Origin: Halorussus pelagicus
GTDB taxonomy: Archaea > Halobacteriota > Halobacteria > Halobacteriales > Haladaptataceae
Direction of reading: 5' to 3'
Assembly (NCBI RefSeq): GCF_004087835.1
Contig: NZ_CP035119.1
Coordinates: 1,860,001 to 1,924,000, forward strand
DNA: 64,000 nucleotides
This document shows positions 44,545 to 54,073 of this stretch, piece by piece; within the stretch, counting starts at the first letter, position 1; each line of letters begins with the position of its first letter. The position numbers were made by a program, and so were the translations under genes. Under the pieces are notes generated by a model, which was not told the DNA's origin, ran no database searches, and saw only the letters and a program-made list of their open reading frames with translations.

Positions 44545-44862
44545 CTACCCCTCTACTTTCTCGAACCGGTGCAGGACGACCTCGCTGTCGTCGTCCCACT
44601 CAAACTCGTCGTGCGCCCGGTTCAGTATCTCGCGGTACTGCTCTAAGTCCCGCATACCCTCTTTCCGGGCGTCCTCGTCGGTCAGGTCGCCGAGCGTTCG
44701 CTCGCGGATTGCGACGACCTCGAAGGCGTCGCCGTCCGCCTCGAAGCGGTCGCCCTCCTCGGCGTACTGGCGTCCGCGGTGAATCTGGGTGATTTCGCCG
44801 TCTTTCGCTCCGTTTCGCATTCGCTCGTTCGGAAGCAGCGTATCGGCGTCGATTTCGGCCAT
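44545..44862 (-). CDS. ASCH-domain protein
   Basis: 105 residues from ATG 44862 (MAEIDADTLLPNERMRNGAK). The beta-barrel pattern ITQIHRGRQYAEEGDRFEAD, FEVVAIRERTLGDLTDEDAR, KEGMRDLEQYREILNRAHDE and SEVVLHRFEKVEG matches small ASCH/PUA-like RNA-binding proteins in archaea. It probably binds RNA; target unknown. Divergent from the AIR-synthase-like gene. Confidence 0.78.
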   Translation of the reverse strand: MAEIDADTLLPNERMRNGAKDGEITQIHRGRQYAEEGDRFEADGDAFEVVAIRERTLGDLTDEDARKEGMRDLEQYREILNRAHDEFEWDDDSEVVLHRFEKVEG

Positions 44863-44971
44863 GCTCGTGCGTTCGGACTCAACCGGGAAAGTCGTTCGGT
44901 CGTCGCTCCGCTGGAAGCGACCCCACGGCCGAACCACCACCGATTAGTCCGCGCCGCCACAACCGCCGCCA

Positions 44972-45991
44972 ATGACCGACCTCGGCAAGGTAGACCGCTC
45001 GTTCTTCGACCGGTACATCTACCCCAACCTCGGGACCGACCGCGACGACGTGACGCTCGGACCGCAACACGGCGTTGATTTCGGCGTCGTGGAGGTCGGC
45101 GACCGCGCGGTCGTGATGGCCAGCGACCCCCTCTCGCTCGTTCCGGCGCTCGGGTTCGAGAAGGCGGGATGGTTCGCAGTCCACGTCGCGCTCTCGGACG
45201 CCGCGGTCTCCGGAATCCCGCCCTCGCACCTCTCGGTCACGTTCACGCTCCCGCCGGAGATGACCGACGAGCAGTTCGGCGCGGTCTGGGAGGCGTTCGA
45301 CCGCGAAGCCAGCGAACTGGGCGTCAGCATCGTCACGGGCCACACCGCGCGCTACGGCGGGTGTCAGTACCCGTGGGTCGGCGGCGCGACGACGCTGGCG
45401 GTCGGCGACCCCGACGCGGTGGTCCGCCCCGACGGCGCGACTCCCGGCGACCGACTGCTCGTGACGAAGGGTCCCGCGGTCGAAGTCGCTGGCTTTCTGG
45501 TCACGCTGTTCGAGGACGCGGTGGACCTCTCCGACTCGACTATCGAGACCGCCAAGGAGCGATTCTGGGACATGAGTCCGGTCCGGGACGCGCTGACCGC
45601 CGCGGCCGCCGGGCCGGTCACCGCGATGCACGACGCCACCGAGGGCGGTCTCCGGGGCGCGCTGGTCGAACTCGCGGGAGCGGGCGGCGTCCGCCTCGAC
45701 GTGGACGCCGACGCGGTGCCCGTCCTGCCGGGCGTCGCGGAGTCCTGCGAGTTTTTCGGCATCGACCCGTGGGCCGCGACCAGCGAGGGGACGCTCCTGC
45801 TGACCGTCGAATCGGGCGGCGTCGAGCGCGTGCTGGACGCCCTCGACGACGAAGACATCCCGGCCGCCGAAATCGGCGAAGTGAGTGCGGGCGAGGGCGT
45901 CTTCGTGGACGGCGAGCGCGCCGAAAAGCCGGAGGCAGACCCCTCGTGGGAAGTCTTCGAGGAGTACGCCGACCGAGTCGGCTTGGAGTGA
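44972..45991 (+). CDS. AIR synthase-related protein (PurM/HypE-like)
   Basis: 339 residues. The PurM N-domain (MTDLGKVDRSFFDRYIYPNL, VVMASDPLSLVPALGFEKAG, VALSDAAVSGIPPSHLSVT) and C-domain (GDRLLVTKGPAVEVAGFLVT, AMHDATEGGLRGALVELAGA) are complete. ATP-binding GGxTEGGL-like DATEGGL is present. Relatives include HypE and the haloarchaeal AIR-synthase-family proteins of unknown substrate. It is distinct from PurM itself by motif differences. Confidence 0.85.
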   Translation: MTDLGKVDRSFFDRYIYPNLGTDRDDVTLGPQHGVDFGVVEVGDRAVVMASDPLSLVPALGFEKAGWFAVHVALSDAAVSGIPPSHLSVTFTLPPEMTDEQFGAVWEAFDREASELGVSIVTGHTARYGGCQYPWVGGATTLAVGDPDAVVRPDGATPGDRLLVTKGPAVEVAGFLVTLFEDAVDLSDSTIETAKERFWDMSPVRDALTAAAAGPVTAMHDATEGGLRGALVELAGAGGVRLDVDADAVPVLPGVAESCEFFGIDPWAATSEGTLLLTVESGGVERVLDALDDEDIPAAEIGEVSAGEGVFVDGERAEKPEADPSWEVFEEYADRVGLE

Positions 45992-46048
45992 CTGACGGAG
46001 GCCGTTGGTACCCCTTGGTTTATTAATAATTAGGGCGTAGTCCCCGCC

Positions 46049-46459
46049 GTGAGACGAATTTGGTTCGCGCTCTTCGGCGGTCTGTTCGGCGCTGTCGGCG
46101 TCGCGTTTCTCGGGGCGTTCCGGGCCGACGCGCTGGCTGACCCCACCTCGCTGGCGACGTTCTCGCTCTGGCTTGGAGCCTCGACACTGTACGTCCTCGG
46201 TGGTCTCGACGCCTCAATCGGGGATTTCGACTGGTACCAACTCGTCGGTCTCGGAAACGTTTGTCTGGGTCTCCAGATGGTCGCGCGCGCCGCGATGACG
46301 CTGGCCGACGGAACCGGCGAGACCGAACCCCTCCTGGCCACGTTCGGTGGTGTTGTCGGCGGGCTAACGCTGGCGTACATCGGTCTCGACTGGTTCCGCG
46401 GCGGTCGGCACTTCGACCTCTCGACCTTCGAGGAGTCGCCCACCGCTGACCCCGAGTAG
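46049..46459 (+). CDS. Hypothetical membrane protein (136 aa)
   Basis: GTG start at 46049 (read as MRRIWFALFGGLFGAVGVAF). Four hydrophobic segments (FALFGGLFGAVGVAFLGAF, LATFSLWLGASTLYVLGGL, YQLVGLGNVCLGLQMVAR, LLATFGGVVGGLTLAYIGL) and an acidic tail. A TATA-like TTTATTAATAA lies about 20-30 nt upstream. No family recognised. Confidence 0.72.
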   Translation: MRRIWFALFGGLFGAVGVAFLGAFRADALADPTSLATFSLWLGASTLYVLGGLDASIGDFDWYQLVGLGNVCLGLQMVARAAMTLADGTGETEPLLATFGGVVGGLTLAYIGLDWFRGGRHFDLSTFEESPTADPE

Positions 46460-46512
46460 TGGTGTTCCCTGCCGAGAACGCTTAACCGCTCGTAGAGCGT
46501 ACAGAATACGGA

Positions 46513-46878
46513 ATGACCAACTGGTACGCAGTCGCCATCGGGTTCGTCGTCATGACGGTGGTCGGCGTCGTCGGAATCGCCATTCCGGGACTCGGCCAAC
46601 TCACCGCGGGACTGGTCGGCGGATTCCTCGCTGGCTACATGGCGGCGGGCGGGACCGGTCGCGGCGCGTGGCACGGCCTGCTGGCGGGATCGCTCGGGGG
46701 CGTTTTCGTCGCCGTCTTCCTCGGGGTCGCGGTCAGCGTCCTCGGCGTGGCCGAGTTCGGTCCCTTCGGGTCGCTTCTCGGCGGTGGGGCGTTCCTCGTC
46801 GTTCTCTTCGTCACGTTCGTGATGGGACTGGAGAGCGCGCTCGCCGGAGCAATCGGCGGGTGGATAGCCAAGGAGTGA
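46513..46878 (+). CDS. DUF5518-type membrane protein
   Basis: 121 residues, almost all hydrophobic: four membrane segments with Gly zippers (VVGIAIPGLGQLTAGLVGGF, LAGYMAAGGTGRGAWHGLLA, GSLGGVFVAVFLGVAVSVLG, FLVVLFVTFVMGLESALAGA). The GxxxG-rich pattern and size match haloarchaeal DUF5518 proteins of unknown role. Follows the previous membrane gene by 54 bp. Confidence 0.75.
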   Translation: MTNWYAVAIGFVVMTVVGVVGIAIPGLGQLTAGLVGGFLAGYMAAGGTGRGAWHGLLAGSLGGVFVAVFLGVAVSVLGVAEFGPFGSLLGGGAFLVVLFVTFVMGLESALAGAIGGWIAKE

Positions 46879-47012
46879 GTCGGACCCAGACTGAAAGCCG
46901 CCACGCACTCCTCGCTCGCCGACAGGCGAACAAATCGCCCGATATTGGAATTACTCTCGGTAACTAACTCAGGAGAGGTAACTTTTACACGGCGGGAAGC
47001 GTACTCGCGCTC

Positions 47013-47384
47013 ATGAGTGACAACGATAGACTCTCGGTCTGGTGTGCCGGAAAGGATTGGTGTCCGATTACCTCGACCGCGACGCTAATCGGTAAGAAGT
47101 GGCACCCCGTGGTCATCCATCGACTCCTCCACAGCGGCCCGATGGGTTTCAACGAACTCAAAGACGACGTGGACGGTATCTCCAGCAAGGTTCTCTCGGA
47201 TAGCCTCGACGACCTCGAAGAGAAAGGGCTTTTAAACCGCGAAATCGTGAGCGAGAAGCCGGTTCGTGTGCAGTATTCGCTGACTGAGCGCGGCGCGTCG
47301 CTCGAATCGCTCATCGAGGAGATGCGTGACTGGGGTGCCGAACACCTCACCGCCGCCGCCGAAAAAGAAGACGCGATTTCGTAG
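47013..47384 (+). CDS. HxlR-family winged-helix transcription regulator
   Basis: 123 residues. WCAGKDWCPITSTATLIGKK has the conserved N-terminal Cys and GKKW motif of HxlR proteins, then HPVVIHRLLHSGPMGFNELK, ISSKVLSDSLDDLEEKGLLN and PVRVQYSLTERGASLESL. HxlR members often sense reactive electrophiles or oxidants through the Cys. A TATA-like AACTTTTACA lies about 25 nt upstream. Target unknown. Confidence 0.88.
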   Translation: MSDNDRLSVWCAGKDWCPITSTATLIGKKWHPVVIHRLLHSGPMGFNELKDDVDGISSKVLSDSLDDLEEKGLLNREIVSEKPVRVQYSLTERGASLESLIEEMRDWGAEHLTAAAEKEDAIS

Positions 47385-47491
47385 ACGCGACGCGATTTCC
47401 TATCGCACTATATCATTTATCGCGGTCGGTGTGGAGTTCACTCTGCTCACACTGCTGGCGCGCCAGCGAGCGAAGAAAGCGTCTCTCGACC

Positions 47492-47665
47492 TCAGGAGCG
47501 GGTATCCGGTGGCGACTCTCCTGCACCAATCGGGAGCGTTATCGTCCGGTCACTGGCCAAGAGTGCGAAGAGTGCGAAGAGCGCGTAGAGCGCGGGTTCG
47601 TTCGTCCAAATGCCGATGACCCCCAGAATACCGAGGACGCCGAGGCGGTTCACTGGGACTTCCAT
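47492..47665 (-). CDS. Small membrane protein with YALFALFALL repeat (57 aa)
   Basis: From ATG 47665: MEVPVNRLGVLGILGVIGIW, TNEPALYALFALFALLASDR, then TITLPIGAGESPPDTRS. Two short hydrophobic helices are separated by a TNEP turn. The second is encoded by imperfect 9-bp DNA repeats (AGTGCGAAG/AGCGCGTAG), so its length may vary. Family unknown. Confidence 0.55.
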   Translation of the reverse strand: MEVPVNRLGVLGILGVIGIWTNEPALYALFALFALLASDRTITLPIGAGESPPDTRS

Positions 47666-47784
47666 ACTAGAGTGGTTCGATTTCTTCTGGAAAAATCTGT
47701 GGGCGATTCCGAAAAGCCGAGAAGTGTCCCGACGGAGCGACCGCTCCGTACCTTTAAATCCGGAGACGTGACGAACCTCGCTCG

Positions 47785-48348
47785 ATGGGACACCGCGCAC
47801 TCCTCGCGTATCGACGCGACGACGCCGACCGCTCGACTGCCGACGCTCGTGATTCGGACGACGAAACCGCAACCTACGACCTCCACCGCTCGCACTGGGG
47901 CGGCGCGGAGTTCGCCCTCCTCGACCACCTTTCGGCCGACGCGCCCTACGCCACGGACACCCAGTTCGCCGTGGACCTCGAGCCGATAGCGACGGACCTC
48001 TCGCTGGCCGCCATCGCGGCCGACCACCTCGATTTTCTGCATCACGAAGCGTTCTACCGCGTCTCGGCGGCGTACCGAACGACCGCGTTCCACACGGTCT
48101 GGTTCGGTCTCGAAACCGACAGCGAGACCGTCGAGCGGAGCGAGACGGTTGGCCACGGCGCGCTGGTTGAGGCGGTCCCCGAGAACTCGAACTACCTTCG
48201 CGGATGGGTCCGTGGGACGAAAGCCACGCTCGGCGAGATGGTGGACCGCGGCGTACTCGACCCCGAGATGGCCCGCGACTTTCTCGCCGCGCGCGTTCGC
48301 TCGTGGGGCGACAATCGGGAGGTGATTCTCCCGGAACGCCATCGGTAG
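47785..48348 (+). CDS. DUF6735 family protein
   Basis: 187 residues: MGHRALLAYRRDDADRSTAD, YDLHRSHWGGAEFALLDHLS, HHEAFYRVSAAYRTTAFHTV, VPENSNYLRGWVRGTKATLG and MARDFLAARVRSWGDNREVI. This is a haloarchaea-restricted family (DUF6735) with no known activity. The many conserved His/Trp suggest a ligand site. TATA-like CTTTAAATC is about 25-30 nt upstream. Confidence 0.8.
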   Translation: MGHRALLAYRRDDADRSTADARDSDDETATYDLHRSHWGGAEFALLDHLSADAPYATDTQFAVDLEPIATDLSLAAIAADHLDFLHHEAFYRVSAAYRTTAFHTVWFGLETDSETVERSETVGHGALVEAVPENSNYLRGWVRGTKATLGEMVDRGVLDPEMARDFLAARVRSWGDNREVILPERHR

Positions 48349-48402
48349 TGCCGTCCGTTCGACACGCGCCGTTTTAGTGCGCTCGCCGCCTACGCCGCGG
48401 TA

Positions 48403-49191
48403 GTGACACTCGAAGACGGCGACTCCGCCGAGACCGACGCCTCGGACGCTGGCTCTCGGGCGGCCGACGCGCCGACCGCCGACACGCTCCACCGGCCCGA
48501 CCCGGCGACCGCCCGCGAGCGCATTGCGGCCGCCATCGACCGCGCCGAGTTGATAACCGTCTTCGGACGCTGTACGGTCGCGTACGACGGCCGGGCCGCC
48601 AGCCACCTCGGTCCCGGCGACCGACTGGTCGTCCTCAAACCTGACGGGACCGCGCTGGTCCACACCGACGAGGGCCAACAGCCCGTGAACTGGCAACCGC
48701 CGGGATGCGCCCACGAGGTCCGCCTCGCCGACGGCGAGGTCCGCGTCGAGAGCCACCGCACCGCGCCGGACGAAGAGCTAACGGTCGCCTTCGAGCGAGT
48801 CGAGCAGGTCTCGACGTTCGACGTGACCGACCGAGGAGACCTCTCGGTGCAGGGAACCGAGGAGGACCTCCGCCAGCGGATTCTGGAGGACCCGGACCTC
48901 GTGGAGGCCGGGTTCAAACCGCTGGCAACCGAGCGCGAAACGGCCGCCGGAGCGGTGGACATCTACGGCAAGGACCGCGACGGCGCGACGGTCGTCGTGG
49001 AACTCAAGCGCAAGCGCGTCGGCCCGGACGCGGTGGGCCAGTTGGACCGCTACGTCGAGGCGCTGGAGAGAAACCTGCACGCGAACGCCGAGATTCGCGG
49101 AATTCTGGTCTCGCCGTCGGTGACCGAACGAGGGCGGCGACTGTTAGCAGAGAAGGGCTTGGAGTTCGTCTCGGTTGGTCCGCCGGAATGA
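48403..49191 (+). CDS. nucS: Endonuclease NucS
   Basis: 262 residues from GTG 48403. N-terminal beta-sandwich (TVFGRCTVAYDGRAASHLGP, VHTDEGQQPVNWQPPGCAHE) and C-terminal RecB-like nuclease with GAVDIYGKDRDGATVVVELK (Asp and Glu-x-Lys catalytic residues) followed by RKRVGPDAVGQLDRYVEALE. NucS/EndoMS cuts mismatched or branched DNA and works with PCNA. It is notable that MutS also occurs 2 kb away. The acidic first 40 residues are halophile-specific. Confidence 0.95.
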   Translation: MTLEDGDSAETDASDAGSRAADAPTADTLHRPDPATARERIAAAIDRAELITVFGRCTVAYDGRAASHLGPGDRLVVLKPDGTALVHTDEGQQPVNWQPPGCAHEVRLADGEVRVESHRTAPDEELTVAFERVEQVSTFDVTDRGDLSVQGTEEDLRQRILEDPDLVEAGFKPLATERETAAGAVDIYGKDRDGATVVVELKRKRVGPDAVGQLDRYVEALERNLHANAEIRGILVSPSVTERGRRLLAEKGLEFVSVGPPE

Positions 49192-49233
49192 GGAGGGCGG
49201 CGCGTATAAGCCGCGCTACCGAGGGGTCCCGGT

Positions 49234-49743
49234 ATGGATAATCGGCGCGCGTTCTGGTTCGGGGTCGGCACGCTCCTCGTCGGCGGGTACGTCCTGTTTC
49301 ACGCCGGTCTCCTCCCGGTGCCCGCCGGGACCGACGACCGCCGAAGCCTCCGGGTCACTGACTGCGCCGGAACCGAGAAGGTTCACCTCAACGCCGCGGT
49401 CGCGGACTCGTTCGCCGAGCGGTACGTGGGCCTGAGTCGAACCGAGTCGCTGGCTCCCGGCGAGGGCCTGCTCCTCGCGTACGACGAGAACGGGTCGAAG
49501 GGCATCGCCATGCGGAACATGGACTTCCCGCTGGGCGTGGTGTTCGTGTCCGTGGACGGCGAGGTTACGGGCATCAAGACGCTGGATGCGGCCGACTCTC
49601 CGTTGTCATACCACCTGCTGTACGAGACCATGTCGGAGTCGGGCCGGTACGTCGTGGAGACGAACGCTGGGTGGGCCGCAGAACGTGGGGTGTCGGTGGG
49701 CGACTGTGTTCGGTGGCTTTCGTGGTCTAGTCGCGGAACGTAG
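49234..49743 (+). CDS. DUF192 family exported protein
   Basis: 169 residues: MDNRRAFWFGVGTLLVGGYV is a membrane anchor/signal; then VHLNAAVADSFAERYVGLSR, GEGLLLAYDENGSKGIAMRN, MDFPLGVVFVSVDGEVTGIK and VVETNAGWAAERGVSVGDCV, the DUF192 fold. It is likely extracytoplasmic. Function unknown. No partner is adjacent. Confidence 0.85.
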   Translation: MDNRRAFWFGVGTLLVGGYVLFHAGLLPVPAGTDDRRSLRVTDCAGTEKVHLNAAVADSFAERYVGLSRTESLAPGEGLLLAYDENGSKGIAMRNMDFPLGVVFVSVDGEVTGIKTLDAADSPLSYHLLYETMSESGRYVVETNAGWAAERGVSVGDCVRWLSWSSRGT

Positions 49744-49895
49744 TGTCGAAGACGTGTTCGACGCGTCCGTTCCCTCTGTCTGTCGCAGACGGAACGACCA
49801 CACTGAATTCACGTTCGCGGCGACGATCATAGGACCCATCCTATATTTCACATTCAGAGAGTAAAATATAATACTTTGCAGAGGAATGAAATAAT

Positions 49896-50786
49896 ATGGA
49901 AGATAATTCCAATAGGTGTTCCAAGCCAAACAATCAGCCGGAAGGCGATAACAACTCCCTGCGGCGTACGTACCTCAAGACGGTTGCGGGAACTGGGGCA
50001 GCGATTACGGGGGTATCGTTGCTCTCGTCGTCGGCCTTGGCGTACACCGACCCGTCGGATGCTTACGCTACTGAGTACGATTCTCACATCCCGGGCTTCG
50101 GACATCCATCCACCAATAACGGACCCATTCGCCTGTATCTGACCAACAAATGGGAAACGTCCGACCTAGACATCGTTCTCGACAGCGTGAAACTCATGAT
50201 GCAGAACCTCGAAGAAGCCACCGACAAGGTCAACGGCTGGAAGATCGAGGCGTACAACACCAACGTCGATGCGTTCTTCGATTCCTATTCCGGTGATCCG
50301 ACCGACCTCAACAAACAGTACATCGATGAGTTCGGCCACACGGACGAAGGTGGAGCGAACCTTTGGATCGGCGACGACGGTTCGATGGACGGCGTGACCT
50401 ACAGCAACAACGTCTGGAACAACGCCTACGACACGTCCGAGACCTACCCCTATGCGAGCAAGCATCCGAAGACGCTCTTCGATTATTCCGAGCAGAGGCA
50501 CGTCTCGTGGTCGGCCTGTCACGAAATCTGGCACCAACTCTGTGCTCCTGTCCCGATTTGGGCGGGTAACTACGATGGCGAATCAACGTACTCTCACCAC
50601 GTTGGAAACGTCGTCCCTTCGGAGCACTACGACGCGACCGTCACGACGATTGGCACGTCACCCGGAGCCGACGACTGGAAAGAGGGGGCGTGTCGAACCA
50701 CCAACGCTGATCCGTCGTCCAACTCGGTACAGATTAGCGAGTGCGAGGCTGGTGCGGTAGACGACGTCATCTCGTACTTTTCGTGA
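49896..50786 (+). CDS. Tat-exported putative zinc metalloprotease (HEIWH), family unrecognised
   Basis: 296 residues. A long polar lead precedes a Tat signal (LRRTYLKTVAGTGAAITGVS at 22-41, cleavage near ALA-YTDP). The mature protein has CHEIWHQLC with HExxH at 209-213, further His at 234, 235 and 244 as possible third ligands, and four Cys that could form disulfides (208, 216, 266, 283). An Asp/Tyr/Trp-rich sequence with few Lys suits secretion in high salt. It is preceded by a distinctly AT-rich promoter (49850-49895). I do not recognise the family; protease activity is inferred from the motif. Confidence 0.75.
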   Translation: MEDNSNRCSKPNNQPEGDNNSLRRTYLKTVAGTGAAITGVSLLSSSALAYTDPSDAYATEYDSHIPGFGHPSTNNGPIRLYLTNKWETSDLDIVLDSVKLMMQNLEEATDKVNGWKIEAYNTNVDAFFDSYSGDPTDLNKQYIDEFGHTDEGGANLWIGDDGSMDGVTYSNNVWNNAYDTSETYPYASKHPKTLFDYSEQRHVSWSACHEIWHQLCAPVPIWAGNYDGESTYSHHVGNVVPSEHYDATVTTIGTSPGADDWKEGACRTTNADPSSNSVQISECEAGAVDDVISYFS

Positions 50787-50871
50787 CGACCGGTAATTGG
50801 GCCGGAACTCGAACCTAAGCTCGTGGTTGCACGTTGGGGCGCGTTCGCTCGGACGTGTATTCACCATCGAT

Positions 50872-53598
50872 TCACTCCACTTCGCGCGTCAACTCGGCCA
50901 GTTCGTTCATCGCCTCCAGCGGCGTCATCGTCGCCACGTCCACCTCGCGGAGGCGCGCGGCGAGTTCGTCCTCGGGACCGTCGGCGACGGCCTTCGGCGG
51001 GGAATCGGCGGTAGGTTCGTCCTTCGAGTCGTCGGCGCTCCTCTCGTCCGCCGGTTCCACGTCGGCCGACTCCGCCTCCGCCAGCAATTCGCGCGCTCGC
51101 CCGACCACCTCGTCGGGAACCCCTGCCTCGCGGGCGACCTGCACGCCGTAGGAGGCGGTGGCCGCGCCCCGGCGAACCTCGTGGTCGAACGTCACGTCCT
51201 CGCCGGTTCCCTCCGCGGCAAAGTGGAGGTTGAACGCGCCCGGCAGTTCCTCGGCGGTCTCGGTCAGTTCGTGGTGGTGCGTCGCAAAGAGCGTGAGCGC
51301 GCCCACCTCGTCGTGGACGTGTTCGGTCACAGCGCGGGCGATGGCCAGTCCGTCGGTCGTACTGGTGCCCCGTCCAACCTCGTCTAACAGGACCAACGAG
51401 TCGTCGGTCGCGCTTTCGAGAATCGCGGCGAGTTCGGTCATCTCGACCATGAACGTCGAGCGCCCGCCCGCGATGTCGTCGCTCGCGCCGACGCGGGTGA
51501 AGATTCGGTCCACCGGCGCGATGCGGGCGCTCGCGGCCGGGACGAAACTCCCGGTCTGGGCGAGGACGGTGATGAGCGCGACCTGCCGCATGTACGTCGA
51601 TTTCCCCGACATGTTCGGCCCGGTGATGACCGCGAAGGAGTCGGCGGCGTTCGCAGTGTCACGCTCACCGCTCGGCGGCGAAGCCGCCCGTTCGAGGTGC
51701 GCGTCGTTGGGCACGAACGACTGTTGGGTGCGCTCGACGACCGGGTGGCGGCCGCCCTCGATGTGGATTCCCTCGCCGCCGATTTCCGGGCGGGCGTAGT
51801 CGCGCGTGGCCGCTACCTCCGCCAGCGCGGCCAGCACGTCGAGTCGGGCGAGCGCGTCCGCGACCGCCTGCACGCGCTCGGACTCGGCGGCGACCGTCGA
51901 GCGCACGTCTCGGAACAGTTCGTGTTCGAGGTCGTCGGCCCGACTCTCGGCGCGCAGAATCTCGTCCTCGCGCTCCTTGAGTTCCGGCGTGTAGAACCGC
52001 TCGGAGTTTTTGAGCGTCTGTCTGCGCTCGTAGTCGTCTGGCACCGCGTCGAGGTTCGGGTTCGTCACCTCGATGTAGTAGCCGTGGACCGAGTTGTGCC
52101 CGACCTTCAGCGAGCCGATACCGGTCCGTTCGCGCTCTTGCTGTTCGAGGTCGTCTATCCACGCTTTCCCCTCGCGCTCGGTCTCGCGGAGGTCGTCCAG
52201 TTCCTCGTCGTAGCCCCGCTGAATCACGTCGCCCTCGGTGATTTCGCGGGGCGGGTCCTCCCGGATAGCGCGGCCTATCAGCTCTCGCACGTCCGCGAGT
52301 TCGTCGAGGTCGTCGCGGAGTTCGACCAGCAACTCGGCGTCGAAGTCGGCCATCGCGGCCTTCAGGTCGGGCACCACGTCGAGGGTGGTCTTCAGCGACC
52401 GCAGGTCGCGGGCGTTGGCCCGCCCCCGCGAGATGCGGGCGACGAGGCGCTCGATGTCGTACACATCCCGGAGCAGGTCTCTCGCCTCCTCGCGGGTCTG
52501 CACGTCGTGAGTCCACGCTTCCACGGCGTCGAGTCGGGCCTCGATGCGGTCGGGTTCCAGCAGGGGTCGCCGGAGCCAGTCTTTGAGCTTCCGGCTCCCG
52601 AGCGCGCAGGCGGTCTCGTCCAGCACCCCGAGCAGGGTCACGTCGGCGTCGCCGTGGACCGTCCGGCGCTCGAACAGTTCGAGGCTGGAGAGCGCCACTC
52701 GGTCCAACAGGACGTACTCGCGGGGTTCGTAGCGCGTGAGGTGATTGAGATAGTCGAGGTGGCCGTCCTCGCCTGCGTGCCCGCTGGCACGTTTTCCGCC
52801 GCGGGTGTACTCGGCGTACGCCAGCAGGGCACCGCAGGCACGAATCTCGGCGTCGTGGGCCGTCGTACTGCTCGACGCGTTTCGCGCTTCGGTATCGCCG
52901 ACGAGCAGGGTGTCGGGCGACCCGAAGTAGGCTTCGACGCGCTCGCGGGCCGTCTCCGAGTCGAAGGCCGCCGAGTCGTAGGGTGTGACCATGCAGTCGG
53001 CGTCGAAGAACGCCGCGCCGTCTTCCGCGGCGGGTTCCACGATGGCCTCCGCGGGCGCGAAGCGACTCACCTCGTCGGCGATGGTCTCCTCGCGCTCGGC
53101 GCTGGTCGCGTAGAAATCGCCGGTCGAAACGTCCAGCAGGGCCAGTCCGTAGCGGTCGGGGTCCTCGGTCAGACAGGCCACGAAGTTGTTGTCCTCGGTG
53201 TCGAGCAGTTCGTCTTCGGTTAGCGTGCCCGGCGTCACGATGCGGGTCACCGCCCGGTCCACGACGCTCGTGGTCTCCTCGGGGTCCTGCACTTGGTCGG
53301 CGACCGCGACCCGGTAGCCCGCGTCGAGCAGGGTCTCGATGTACGACTCGGCGCTGTCGATGGGGATACCCGCCATCGGGTAGGTGCCGGTCGAGTCCTC
53401 GCGCTGGGTCAGCGCGATTTCGAGCAGTCGAGCGGTCCGCTCGGCGGCCTCGCAGAACGTCTCGTAGAAATCGCCCACCTGAAACAGCACGAGCGAGTCG
53501 TCGTACTCCCGACAGAGTTCGAAATACTGGCTCATCATCGGCGTCAGCTCGTCCTCGTTTTCGGCCATCTTCTCGGGAGGCCCCAGCGCCGCGTCCAT
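50872..53598 (-). CDS. mutS: DNA mismatch repair protein MutS
   Basis: 908 residues. Mismatch-binding domain I ([20 protein letters not shown], with the F-x-E motif), connector, lever/clamp, and C-terminal ABC ATPase: Walker [56 protein letters not shown] and [14 protein letters not shown] Glu/Asp-rich insert sits near the end ([15 protein letters not shown]). Bacterial-type MutS1, the partner of MutL. No mutL is adjacent. Start [20 protein letters not shown]; Met11 is an alternative. Confidence 0.95.
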   Translation of the reverse strand: MDAALGPPEKMAENEDELTPMMSQYFELCREYDDSLVLFQVGDFYETFCEAAERTARLLEIALTQREDSTGTYPMAGIPIDSAESYIETLLDAGYRVAVADQVQDPEETTSVVDRAVTRIVTPGTLTEDELLDTEDNNFVACLTEDPDRYGLALLDVSTGDFYATSAEREETIADEVSRFAPAEAIVEPAAEDGAAFFDADCMVTPYDSAAFDSETARERVEAYFGSPDTLLVGDTEARNASSSTTAHDAEIRACGALLAYAEYTRGGKRASGHAGEDGHLDYLNHLTRYEPREYVLLDRVALSSLELFERRTVHGDADVTLLGVLDETACALGSRKLKDWLRRPLLEPDRIEARLDAVEAWTHDVQTREEARDLLRDVYDIERLVARISRGRANARDLRSLKTTLDVVPDLKAAMADFDAELLVELRDDLDELADVRELIGRAIREDPPREITEGDVIQRGYDEELDDLRETEREGKAWIDDLEQQERERTGIGSLKVGHNSVHGYYIEVTNPNLDAVPDDYERRQTLKNSERFYTPELKEREDEILRAESRADDLEHELFRDVRSTVAAESERVQAVADALARLDVLAALAEVAATRDYARPEIGGEGIHIEGGRHPVVERTQQSFVPNDAHLERAASPPSGERDTANAADSFAVITGPNMSGKSTYMRQVALITVLAQTGSFVPAASARIAPVDRIFTRVGASDDIAGGRSTFMVEMTELAAILESATDDSLVLLDEVGRGTSTTDGLAIARAVTEHVHDEVGALTLFATHHHELTETAEELPGAFNLHFAAEGTGEDVTFDHEVRRGAATASYGVQVAREAGVPDEVVGRARELLAEAESADVEPADERSADDSKDEPTADSPPKAVADGPEDELAARLREVDVATMTPLEAMNELAELTREVE

Positions 53599-53739
53599 GG
53601 GTAGGGTACAGGGACTACGGCCCGAAATACCCCTCGGAACCGGGCGACGGCACGGTCCCGCGCGACCGACTCGATGCTGGCTGTCCCCGCCTCGCTGGCG
53701 TCGTTTGTTGGTCTCTCTCGACTACTGACTCGTCCACTT

Positions 53740-53900
53740 GGCGCGTGCTGGCGCGTCGCCGACGGCGACGCGCCAACCGCGCGAAGGCTGAGGACCGCAG
53801 GCCTGTGGCCGAGGACTGCAGGCGGTTGGGGAGGTGTGAGGCTGTCGCGGTGCGGTGCTGTGCGGGCGACTCCATCGCTCAAGCCTGAAGCTAGCTTCTG
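53740..53900. repeat. Structured intergenic repeat element, copy B
   Basis: Related to copy A at 44335-44500. The hairpin is longer here: GGCGCGTCGCC (53750-53760), loop GAC, GGCGACGCGCC (53764-53774), 11 perfect pairs. The shared core is GCAGGCGGTTGGGGAGG (53819-53835), then GTGCTGTGCGG, GACTCCATCG, and the end GCCTGAAGCTAGCTT (53883-53897). It lies in the 475-bp gap between divergent mutS and a thioredoxin-like gene. The rest of that gap (53900-54073) holds CCCCACCGAAACC twice and no gene. Confidence 0.72.
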
Positions 53901-54073
53901 TCCGTCTGTATCCTCCATCACCAGCTCCTACTTGCCTTCATCCTCCGTCGCTAACTCCGACACAGTTCGACAACTGTTCAACCACGCCGACCCCACCGAA
54001 ACCGTCCCCACCGAAACCCCGCAAACGCGCCGCGGGCGGAAGGGCTAACCGCCACCGACAACTACGCTGAGAT

